Source: an uncultured Bacteroidota bacterium
GTDB lineage: Bacteria; Bacteroidota; Bacteroidia; Chitinophagales; Chitinophagaceae
Assembly (NCBI GenBank): GCA_903903635.1
Contig: CAIUZK010000221.1
Location: forward strand, 1 to 64,000
Direction of reading: 5' to 3'
DNA length: 64,000 nt
In this document: positions 52,838-60,835 of the stretch, in pieces
Position numbering within the stretch: position 1 is the stretch's first letter
How the letters are laid out: the number at the start of each line of letters is the position of its first letter
Notes under the pieces: model-generated
Told to the model about the DNA's origin: nothing
The model's database searches: none
What the model saw: the letters and a program-made list of their open reading frames with translations, nothing else
Position numbers and translations under genes: made by a program

Positions 52838-53953
52838 TTAATAATAATCAAAGATGCGCTCAGTGATCCTTTTGGGTTTATCATTTTCGTAAACTATCTT
52901 AATAAACCAGTTGCCTTCTTTATCGTAGGTATAAATGTTCTTGATTTTCATCGTCGATTTTCCCTTAGCGTTGAATCGTTCATTCTCAACCTCGCTGCCC
53001 TTATCATCATATTTGTAGACCTGGGTGATTTTTTCAATCAATGTGCCATCCTGTTTGTAAGTAGCATCCTTAACATGGTTACCCCATTTGTCCAGTTTAC
53101 ACTCATAGGTGGTCTTACCTTTCTCGTTAAACTGAGTGACTTCAATTACGTTGTTTTCATTGTCATACCTGGTGATGATTTTCTTGAATTTATTCGAAAA
53201 TTCATTGTCAAATTCCTTCTCTTCTATCTGGTTGCCCTGGTTATCATAGCCATAGGTATACCGTGCTTTAAATACCCCGGTTTTGTCATAGTCAGTGATC
53301 TCAGTTACATTGCGCTTATCGTCATATTTGAATAGTTCTTTAAGTTTGAGCCGCCCATCGCCTTCAAAAGAATTTTCCTCTTTAATGTTCATTTTATCAT
53401 CATATTTATAAGTGTGCCTGCTTTTCAGCGCTCCCTTAAAATACTCATTCGATTCAACAAGGTTTCCTGAGATATCATATTCCCGGTTATAGTTCCATTC
53501 CAGACTTCCATCTCCTTTGTAAGTGTTCCAATCAATTCTGTTTCCCTTGGCATCAACTTTATACGATGCTGAATCTTCCAGTATACCATCGCCATTATAG
53601 CGGCTGTTGCTTACCAAAACGCCACTGTTATCGTATTTAAACAGGCTTTTTGTGGCCTTAAAGTGTATGTATTCACCCTGTACGGTATCATCTCCGGCGG
53701 TAGAATTGAATTCAAGAAGGTAACCTTTATCGTTAAATTTACTAATGGCAGTATGTACAGTACGGCCTTTTTGCAATTTGCCGTCTCTGCGCACCACTGT
53801 AAATCCGGTTACAGACATGGTTTTTACTTTGCCCCTGATTTTATCCTTCTGAAGGTCATTTTTGTCTTTATTTTTTTCCTTCTCCTGAGGATTTTGTGCG
53901 CTGGCGGCAAAACATACAAGCAACAACAAAAGTGTACACCTTAATAATCTCAT
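52838..53953 (-). CDS. Secreted YD/RHS-like repeat protein
   Basis: 371 residues. Signal peptide ends FAASAQ. Then a Lys/Glu-rich linker, followed by about eleven units of roughly 20-25 residues ending in patterns such as KYDDKGN and YKYDDKMNIKEE, like the YD repeats of RHS proteins but without the core or toxin tip. A beta-solenoid or short filament is likely. No T9SS domain. A very good promoter lies upstream (53982-54012); a small secreted protein follows in the same unit. Confidence 0.7.
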   Translation of the reverse strand: MRLLRCTLLLLLVCFAASAQNPQEKEKNKDKNDLQKDKIRGKVKTMSVTGFTVVRRDGKLQKGRTVHTAISKFNDKGYLLEFNSTAGDDTVQGEYIHFKATKSLFKYDNSGVLVSNSRYNGDGILEDSASYKVDAKGNRIDWNTYKGDGSLEWNYNREYDISGNLVESNEYFKGALKSRHTYKYDDKMNIKEENSFEGDGRLKLKELFKYDDKRNVTEITDYDKTGVFKARYTYGYDNQGNQIEEKEFDNEFSNKFKKIITRYDNENNVIEVTQFNEKGKTTYECKLDKWGNHVKDATYKQDGTLIEKITQVYKYDDKGSEVENERFNAKGKSTMKIKNIYTYDKEGNWFIKIVYENDKPKRITERIFDYY

Positions 53954-53981
53954 ATCTGCTGATTTTAATCCGGGAAGAGGT

Positions 53982-54012
53982 CAAAAGTACCTTAGTAATC
54001 CTGAATTATCAA
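53982..54012 (-). promoter_or_regulatory. promoter of the YD-repeat-like gene
   Basis: On the minus strand TTG (54010-54012) is 20 bases before TACTTTTG (53982-53989), the full Bacteroidota consensus, 28 bases before the ATG. Confidence 0.75.
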
Positions 54013-54299
54013 ATGACTTTTTCCAAATGCAAACTAATACATCTTATGTTAATTGTTTTCATAAAATTGGAAGGACTACTGATTTTCAGAATGATTTCAG
54101 GGATTTACCTCCCCTATCTATTTACACATTGAGTTGGTATTAATGCCATCAGGATAAAAATAATGGCGATTATAGTATGCGGTTCTATGGCAGGAAAAAT
54201 CTCCGGACCAATGAAACACGTTGATAAGTGCCCGATGCGACAATTTTATAAAAATGTAAAATAAAATTAATCTGAAACCTGGTTACAATCAGAGGGATT

Positions 54300-54674
54300 A
54301 TGTCCTTTTATGTAGGGAAAATTCGAGAAGTTATAACAGGTTGCCAGATGGAAGCCAGGTATGAAACCAACAGCGGTGCTCTTTGTGTTGCGAAAACTGA
54401 AAAACAAAACGACCAGATTAATATTGCAACACAATCCTATCCTAATCCGTCTGCCAATGAAGTGAAAATCACATTTACATTGCCCGAAGGAGTAAAACAG
54501 GGGGAATTGATCCTTAATAATGCTAATGGTCAGAAACAAAAGACCTTCGTGGTAGATAGCCGTTTTGGTTTTATTACCCTTGATAATTCGCAGTTGCCAA
54601 ACGGGATGTATTATTATAATATTATTGCAAATGGGGAAATATCATCCACTCAAAAATTGGTTTTGCTAAAATAG
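54300..54674 (+). pseudogene. orphan T9SS sorting domain, decayed gene 3' end
   Basis: 124 residues with no signal peptide. From about residue 45 it is a plain T9SS C-terminal domain: SYPNPSANEVKITFTLPEGVKQGE, LNNANGQKQKTF and LPNGMYYYNIIANGEIS. Sorting domains need an N-terminal export signal, so this frame alone cannot reach the T9SS. It is best read as the end of a lost secreted protein, though the upstream 350 bases show no clear coding relic. Confidence 0.65.
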
Positions 54675-54774
54675 TACAGTTGCTTCAGTTGTTGTTTACA
54701 TCCATAACACTACTTTAACATACTAGCAATCGCTCTGCTGAAAAGGGTTTGGTATGTTGTTGGATATTTTTTCG

Positions 54775-54782
54775 TAACTTCG
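54775..54782 (+). promoter_or_regulatory. weak -7 box upstream of queA
   Basis: TAACTTCG differs from TAnnTTTG at one position. It lies 31 bases before the queA ATG. Confidence 0.4.
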
Positions 54783-54813
54783 CACCCTTTTTAATATCAA
54801 TCTCCGCTTATTT

Positions 54814-55863
54814 ATGAAGTTGTCGCAATTTAAATTCGACTTACCACTCAATCTCATCGCACAACATCCTGCTAAGAAACGTGAAGATAGCCGCCTGATG
54901 GTTATTCATCGTGATACCGGTAAAATTGAACATAAAGTTTTCAAAGATATCCTTGGCTTCTTTCATGACAAAGATGTTATGATAGTTAATAATACCAAGG
55001 TCTTCCCTGCGCGTCTTTATGGCCGCAAGGAAAAGACTGGTGCCAAAATAGAAGTATTTCTGTTGCGTGAATTGAACAAACCTAATCACCTTTGGGATGT
55101 GATTGTAGATCCTGCCCGTAAAATACGTGTGGGTAATAAGCTCTATTTCGGAGATAATGATGAGCTGGTAGCAGAAGTAATTGACAATACTACATCACGC
55201 GGCCGTACTATCCGCTTCCTTTTCGATGGTTCGGAGCAGGAGTTCCGTAATATTCTCGACATCCTGGGTGAAACCCCACTGCCTAAATACATTAAGCGCA
55301 AACCTGAAGAAGAAGATAAAGAACGTTACCAGACAGTATATGCCAAATACGAAGGCGCTGTTGCCGCACCAACTGCCGGTATGCATTTTAGCCGTGAACT
55401 CATCAAGAGGCTGGAGATTGTAGGTGTTAAGTTTGCCGAGGTTACCTTACACACAGGCCTGGGTACTTTCCGTCCTATTGAGGTGGAAGACCTTTCCAAG
55501 CATAAAATGGATGCGGAATATTTCAGAGTTGATGATTATGCTTCAGGCATTGTAAACAAGGCCAAGATTGAGAAAAGACACATTTGCTCTATTGGTACCA
55601 CAACAATGCGTGCACTCGAAAGTTCGGTTACGGCTCAGGGCTTGCTGAAACCTGAAGAAGGCTGGACTAATATTTTCATACATCCGCCATACCAGTTTTC
55701 TATTGCCGATTCTTTGATAACTAACTTCCATTTGCCTAAGACGAGCCTCATGATCATGGCTTGTGCATTTGCCGGTTACGACCTTATGATGACAGCTTAC
55801 GAAACAGCTATCAAAGAGAAATACCGATTCTTCAGCTATGGAGATGCAATGCTGGTGATATAG
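54814..55863 (+). CDS. queA: tRNA preQ1(34) S-adenosylmethionine ribosyltransferase-isomerase
   Basis: Late step of queuosine synthesis: moves and isomerises the ribosyl part of SAM onto preQ1 in the tRNA wobble position. 349 residues, normal length. Family blocks: [112 protein letters not shown]. Stand-alone gene; other que genes are not in the window. Confidence 0.96.
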   Translation: MKLSQFKFDLPLNLIAQHPAKKREDSRLMVIHRDTGKIEHKVFKDILGFFHDKDVMIVNNTKVFPARLYGRKEKTGAKIEVFLLRELNKPNHLWDVIVDPARKIRVGNKLYFGDNDELVAEVIDNTTSRGRTIRFLFDGSEQEFRNILDILGETPLPKYIKRKPEEEDKERYQTVYAKYEGAVAAPTAGMHFSRELIKRLEIVGVKFAEVTLHTGLGTFRPIEVEDLSKHKMDAEYFRVDDYASGIVNKAKIEKRHICSIGTTTMRALESSVTAQGLLKPEEGWTNIFIHPPYQFSIADSLITNFHLPKTSLMIMACAFAGYDLMMTAYETAIKEKYRFFSYGDAMLVI

Positions 55864-56027
55864 TAAGCTCAAAATCTGCACATTTATTTAAGGACTTCGT
55901 GCCTGAGATAAGTCATTTGCCTCTGGTCAATATGCTGAATTCAGTTATTGAACCGGTAAGGAAGAGATATTTATGCAAATGTCAGCATCGATTTATTTCA
56001 ATAAAGTATATTCGCTTTTGACTTCCG

Positions 56028-56615
56028 TCAGGATTTTGGGTTTGCCAATTTCTTCTTCACTTCCGGCCATTCGCTTTCTATAATGCTGTACATGGCGCTA
56101 TTGCGGTAGGCTCCGTTGGCGCGGATTCTTTCGTTCCGGTGTATACCTTCCAGTGTGGCGCCTATACCCAGGATGGCTGTTCGGCTGCGGTGATTGTTTT
56201 CGTCGGTTAGTAATTGTACTCTTATAGTTTTCAGGGTTTCGAAGCAATAGGTAAGCAACAATAGCTTGCATTCCCGGTTATAGCCGGTGCGCCAATAAGC
56301 CGGGTCGTACCAGGTCCAGCCTATTTCCAGTTTTCTGAATTCCGGATAAAAATTATACAGCATGGTGTGGCCAATAATTTTATTGGTTTTCAGGTCAAAA
56401 ACAGTAAACGGATATTGCTCTCCTGTGGGGCGTTTCAACACCGAACTTTTAAGGTATTTCAACAATGTTCCGGAGTCTGAACCTTTGACAGAAAAGAACT
56501 CCCAGATTTTTTCCTGTTTGGCTACATCAATAAGTTGCGGAAAGTGGTCATGGTCAAGTGGTACGAGTTTTACATTCTCGCCCTGGAGTATTACGGGGTG
56601 CTGTATCCGGTTCAT
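56028..56615 (-). CDS. GNAT-family N-acetyltransferase (RimJ/RimL-like)
   Basis: 195 residues. Pattern of the RimJ/RimL branch: VKLVPLDHDHFPQLIDVAK at the start, then KIIGHTMLYNFYPEFRKLEIGWTWYDPAYWRTGYNRECKLLLL, which holds the acetyl-CoA region, and RSRTAILGIGATLEGIHRNERIRANG. It would acetylate an amine of a protein or small molecule; target unknown. It stands alone between queA and lpxK, which point right. Confidence 0.85.
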   Translation of the reverse strand: MNRIQHPVILQGENVKLVPLDHDHFPQLIDVAKQEKIWEFFSVKGSDSGTLLKYLKSSVLKRPTGEQYPFTVFDLKTNKIIGHTMLYNFYPEFRKLEIGWTWYDPAYWRTGYNRECKLLLLTYCFETLKTIRVQLLTDENNHRSRTAILGIGATLEGIHRNERIRANGAYRNSAMYSIIESEWPEVKKKLANPKS

Positions 56616-56800
56616 GGGGCAATTTACGAATATTTGTTTGGGGGCAATACGGGTTAATGCGGTAATGTGGGATTAATGTGCCAATGTGGGTCAAAAGCGA
56701 TAACGCGGCAATGTTGGGTTAGTTCTGAAATTGGGGGCTGTTGGGTAAACAGGAATTTGAAATTTATACATTGAGATTTAATGCCGTTATTTGCAGTGAA

Positions 56801-57913
56801 ATGGGCACTAAAAACTTATTCTATTATATTTTTTCGTTGGTAAGAGTGTTGCTATATCCGTTTGCATTGATTTATGGTGCAGTGGTGTGGTTGCGCAACC
56901 GTATGTATGATACGAAAGTATTCTCTTCTATTGAATTCAGTATACCGGTGATTACTGTGGGCAATCTTTCAACCGGTGGCACCGGTAAGACACCGCATGT
57001 AGAATACCTTGTTCGACTCATGGAATACCAATACCAGGCGGCAACTATGAGCAGGGGGTATAAGCGGCACACGCAGGGTTTCATGGTGGCAGACGATCAG
57101 AGTAATGCACTGCGGATAGGAGATGAACCCATGCAATACCACATGAAGTATCCGGACCTGGTGGTAAGCGTGGCCGAGGAGCGGATGATAGGTATTCCTG
57201 CACTGCTGCAGCGCAGGCCTGATATTGATGTAATTATACTGGACGATGCCTACCAGCACAGGTCGGTAAAGCCTGGGTTTTCTATACTGATAACCGATTT
57301 TTCCAAACCATTCTATAAAGACCATATATTGCCATTCGGCAGTCTTAGGGAGGGTAGGAGCGCTTATAAAAGGGCCAATGTAATTATTGTATCCAAATGC
57401 CCGCTTACCCTGAGTCAGGCTGATGCAAAGGCAATAGAGGTAAAGATCAATCCGCAGACAGGGCAAAAGGTATTTTTTACAGGCATCCAATATGACAGGC
57501 CCCTGAATTTTGTGACCGATGAACCTGTTGCACTAGAGGGTAGTAATGTTATATTAGTATGCGGTATAGCTCGCCCCGAGCCACTGATAGCCTATGTGAA
57601 AAGCAAGGCAGCAGATGTGCACACACTACCCTATAACGACCATCACTACTTTGTAAGCAGTGACCTGGAAGAAATAAAGGAGACTTATGATAACTGGCAG
57701 GTGCCCAATAAAATTATATTGACCACTGAGAAAGATGCAGCTCGTTTGCAGTTGCATTTCGATAAACTAAGGGAGTGGGGCATAACCATTGCAGTTTTGC
57801 CCATTACAGTGTCCGTACTGCTCAATAAAAGTATTGAATTCAATACACTGGTAATGAATTATGTGGAGCAGGCAGTGGCTGAGCACAATGAGTATGGGGG
57901 TTTAGGGGCATAG
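56801..57913 (+). CDS. lpxK: Tetraacyldisaccharide 4'-kinase
   Basis: Adds the 4'-phosphate in lipid A synthesis, at the inner membrane. From the chosen ATG it has 370 residues; an upstream in-frame ATG would add 20 residues that do not resemble the family. An N-terminal membrane helix (VRVLLYPFALIYGAVVWL) is followed by the P-loop GNLSTGGTGKT (54-64) and HVEYLVRLM. Further on: MSRGYKR, GDEPMQYH, VIILDDAYQHRSV, LPFGSLREG. Presence of lpxK means a lipid A-containing outer membrane. Single gene. Confidence 0.95.
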   Translation: MGTKNLFYYIFSLVRVLLYPFALIYGAVVWLRNRMYDTKVFSSIEFSIPVITVGNLSTGGTGKTPHVEYLVRLMEYQYQAATMSRGYKRHTQGFMVADDQSNALRIGDEPMQYHMKYPDLVVSVAEERMIGIPALLQRRPDIDVIILDDAYQHRSVKPGFSILITDFSKPFYKDHILPFGSLREGRSAYKRANVIIVSKCPLTLSQADAKAIEVKINPQTGQKVFFTGIQYDRPLNFVTDEPVALEGSNVILVCGIARPEPLIAYVKSKAADVHTLPYNDHHYFVSSDLEEIKETYDNWQVPNKIILTTEKDAARLQLHFDKLREWGITIAVLPITVSVLLNKSIEFNTLVMNYVEQAVAEHNEYGGLGA

Positions 57914-58227
57914 GCGATACTTGTGCTTATGTAATTTCATTTATTTTCTTGGCGAGGTAATTGGGAGCTTATTCAAATCGCATTTTTTGTTCCAAGATGG
58001 GAGATGCATCATTAATTAAACTGGAAAGAGTGTACTGTAATGATGAGTTGGCGGCTGCAAATCAGAGCTCAATTCTGAGATAAAGCACAAATTGGGATAC
58101 ACCTGTTTTACCTCTGTGGAATGTTATTTATTTATTATTGAAATACTAATCCCTGCCTGATGCTGAGCTATTTATGATTTTTCGAGATTAAGTTATTTTA
58201 AAGCCCCATTCCAACTGTTTTAAGACA
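57914..58227. other. intergenic spacer, nothing recognised
   Basis: About 310 bases with no supported frame, no strong hairpin and no repeat shared with the rest of the window. Confidence 0.5.
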
Positions 58228-58258
58228 TTGATTGTTCAAAATAAATGTTATAATTTTG
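58228..58258 (+). promoter_or_regulatory. promoter of the CxxCH T9SS gene
   Basis: TTG (58228-58230) is 20 bases before TAATTTTG (58251-58258), the full Bacteroidota consensus. The leader is about 35 nt. Confidence 0.75.
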
Positions 58259-58296
58259 AGCCACACAATTGATAATCAATACTTAACAGACGAAAT

Positions 58297-59130
58297 ATGA
58301 AAAAGAAAGTTATACTTTTTTCAATGCTGGCCGCAGGGCTTTATGTGTCTTTGTCCAGCAATAAGACAGGTTACGGATCAAACAGAACAGGGAGTCATGG
58401 CGCAGCAGTAGGCTGCAGCAGTTGCCATGGTTCCGCAAATTCAGGTGTTACCATTGCAATCGAACTCGATTCAGCCGGAGTACCGGTTACGAGGTACAAA
58501 CCCGGTATGACCTATACCTTGAAATTGACGGGTACCAATGGTACCGCAGCTACAAACCTGAATGGATTTGGTGGCCAGCTTTCTATAGTCAGGGGCATAG
58601 GAACCTCTTCTTCAAATGCTGGTACATTATCTGCACCAACTACTGGTTCTACTATCAGAACAGGTACTGGTAGCATATTGTATATTGAACATTCAACCAG
58701 GATCAGCCCGGCAATCGGTACAGGTGGCTCTGGCACAACTTATGTGCTATCTGCTACCTGGGTTGCACCTGTAGCAGGTTCCGGTACCGTAACGGCATTT
58801 GGACTTATAAATGCTGTAAACTGCAACAACAGCGATGGTAGTGGCGATTATTGGAATAACGGCAGCGCAGCATTTACCGAATTACCTACAGGCGCTTTGG
58901 AAGCTGCAACCGTTGTTGAGGCTGATGCTAAGATGTATCCCAACCCGGTAAGTAATGTACTTAATTTCTCAGGGTACAGCGGACACTGCACCATTACCGA
59001 CATCTCGGGCAAACTCGTATTCTCGGGTAATGTAAGCGGTAATACTTCCATAAATACATCATCGTGGACCAATGGCACTTATATAGTCAGCATAAATGGT
59101 ACTGCTTCAAAAACAATAATCAAGCAATAA
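58297..59130 (+). CDS. T9SS cargo with CxxCH motif and choice-of-anchor V-like domain
   Basis: 277 residues, exported; the N-terminus is hydrophobic (VILFSMLAAGLYVSLSS). The motif GSHGAAVGCSSCHGSAN at about 32-48 has one CxxCH, the attachment site of c-type haem, directly followed by a beta-sandwich of the choice-of-anchor V type (VTIAIELDSAG, YTLKLTGTNG, GFGGQLSIV). A T9SS sorting domain ends it (AKMYPNPVSNVLNFSGYSG, TITDISGKLVFSGN). Such proteins are found in many Bacteroidota and could carry one haem at the cell surface; haem binding is predicted only. Strong promoter. The terminator is displaced by a MITE-like insertion. Confidence 0.85.
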   Translation: MKKKVILFSMLAAGLYVSLSSNKTGYGSNRTGSHGAAVGCSSCHGSANSGVTIAIELDSAGVPVTRYKPGMTYTLKLTGTNGTAATNLNGFGGQLSIVRGIGTSSSNAGTLSAPTTGSTIRTGTGSILYIEHSTRISPAIGTGGSGTTYVLSATWVAPVAGSGTVTAFGLINAVNCNNSDGSGDYWNNGSAAFTELPTGALEAATVVEADAKMYPNPVSNVLNFSGYSGHCTITDISGKLVFSGNVSGNTSINTSSWTNGTYIVSINGTASKTIIKQ

Positions 59131-59138
59131 GACTTCTT

Positions 59139-59352
59139 AGTGACGTTGATTAAATAAAGTACACCATATTGCGAAGTTATATTTCTTTTATTAACTGCCA
59201 TAGCTTTAGCGAAGGCATGTTATACGAGGCATGCCCGCAAGGGCACGAGCGCAGCTCTATCTGCGAATAGTGCGCTATTTAAAGACTTTCACAACGAAGT
59301 AGAAAGGAAAAAGAACGAGTAAGATGGTGTACTTTATTTAATCATCGTCACT
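59139..59352. mobile_element. 214-bp MITE-like element
   Basis: 29-bp terminal inverted repeats (59139-59167 and 59324-59352), identical at 28 of 29 paired positions; the outer end reads agtgacg / cgtcact. No coding frame inside. The interior holds the REP-like block (59188-59219), a perfect hairpin tgccc-gcaa-gggca and flanks shared with 43308-43440. It begins 8 bases after the stop codon at 59130 and separates that gene from its terminator at 59373. No clear target duplication. Confidence 0.7.
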
Positions 59353-59372
59353 TACATACTGCATTCTAAAAA

Positions 59373-59402
59373 TAGCTATCGGTTTCGGTGGCTATTTTTT
59401 TT
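59373..59402 (+). terminator. terminator of the CxxCH T9SS gene, displaced
   Basis: tagctatcg (59373-59381) pairs with cggtggcta (59386-59394), G-U pairs included, followed by eight T. It is 243 bases from the stop codon because of the intervening element. Confidence 0.8.
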
Positions 59403-59790
59403 GAAATCCTAATAGGAGAGTAATAGCATATGTGCTTCTAAAATAAACATGACATAGAGGGGGCAAAGTAATAGTATTATGGTCAGAACCGCTTCTTCAT
59501 CGCTGACCACATTACGTTTTGGGATGAAGTTAATGACATTTGCATTAATATTATTTCATCCAACCCGCATATTTGGGGGCTGTTCTACAATAATAGGCAT
59601 AAAATAAACAATCCAAATTATTTGGAAAAGTCAATTATATGCTTTACATTTGTGCCGAATTCCATCAATAAATATCATATAATCCTATCATGTTATGGCA
59701 ACTTCCAGAATGTTACCCAATTTCAGGTCAAAATACTTCATCATCTCTACACCCACTAATCAACCCGTCAACCCGAAAATCATTGCACAC
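59403..59790. other. intergenic spacer before the satellite
   Basis: About 390 bases, no supported gene. From about 59755 the sequence begins to resemble the satellite (aatcaacccgtcaacccg) and has an extra ttgcacac before the first block. Confidence 0.5.
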
Positions 59791-60690
59791 AAAATTGCAC
59801 ACTCAACCCCAAAATGCGCAAAGATTTGGATCTAATCGCTTGATTTTCAATAAAAAACTGTGCAAAAAAATATTCTTTGCACAGTGTGCAATACTATAAA
59901 CCTCAAATGGTTCCTGAATGGAATATGAATGCTTCTCCGCCGTATCAACCAATCAACCAATCAACCAATCAACCTATCAACCAATCAACCAATCAACCAA
60001 TCAACCTATCAACGTATCAACGTATCAACCTATCAACCAAAATAGAAATTGCACACTCAACCCCAAAATGCGCAATGATTTGGATCTAATTGCTTGATTT
60101 TCAATAAAAAACTGTGCAATAAAATATTTTTTGCTCAGTGTGCAATACTATAAACCTCAAATGGTTCCTGAATAGAATATGAATGCTTCTCCGCCGTATC
60201 AACCCATCAACCTTTCAACGTATCAACGTATCAACGTATCAACGTATCAACCTATCAACCTATCAACCTATCAACCTATCAACCTATCAACCCATCAACC
60301 TATTAACCCATCAACCTATCAACCAAAATAGAAATTGCACACTCAACCCCAAAATGCGCAATTATTTGGATCTAATCGCTTGATTTTCAATAAAAAACTG
60401 TGCAAAAAAATATTCTTTGCGCAGTGTGCAATACTATAAACCTCAAATGGTTCCTGAATGGAATATGAATGCTTCTCCGCCGTATCAACCCATCAACCCA
60501 TCAACCCATCAACCTTTCCAACGTATCAACGTATCAACCTATCAACCTATCAACTTATCAACCTTTCAACGTATCAACGTATCAACTTATCAACCTATCA
60601 ACCTATCAACCTATCAACCTATCAACCTATCAACCTATCAACCAATCAACCAATCAACCAATCAACCTATTAACCTATCAACTTATTAAC
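59791..60690. repeat. Compound satellite: 160-bp block alternating with 8-bp minisatellite, three rounds
   Basis: A conserved block occurs three times (about 59791-59950, 60038-60204 and 60324-60490), each starting near attgcacactcaacccc and ending gcttctccgccgtatcaacc. After each comes an array of an 8-bp unit (tatcaacc with variants aatcaacc, catcaacc, tatcaacg), growing from about 90 to 130 to 200 bp. Inside each block attgcacact and agtgtgcaat form an inverted repeat about 99 bp across, and actgtgcaaa / tttgcacagt forms a hairpin. Because 8 is not a multiple of 3, all frames read the same peptide and stay open by chance. Confidence 0.9.
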
Positions 60691-60783
60691 CAAAATTGCC
60701 TTCAAATAGAGTTGATACATTGAAAATTTGATTCCATATGATTCTAAAAACACTTGACCAGGCAGCAGTAACCTACATAATGC

Positions 60784-60807
60784 AAAAGACCGCCTTTGGG
60801 GGCGGTC
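60784..60807 (-). terminator. rho-independent terminator of rpoC
   Basis: On the minus strand gaccgcc pairs with ggcggtc around a 6-base loop, followed by tttt. It lies 29 bases after the rpoC stop. Confidence 0.9.
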
Positions 60808-60835
60808 TGTTACATTATGTATTAATAAGCTATTA

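Noticed and set aside
59791-60690. Possible CRISPR array
   Set aside because: The repeated unit is 8 bp and contiguous, the larger blocks are about 160 bp, there are no unique spacers, and no cas gene is in the window.
59877-60723. Several open frames of 60-90 residues made of YQPINLST-type repeats
   Set aside because: They arise from the 8-bp satellite, which reads the same peptide in all frames and happens to lack stops. No start context or promoter supports them.
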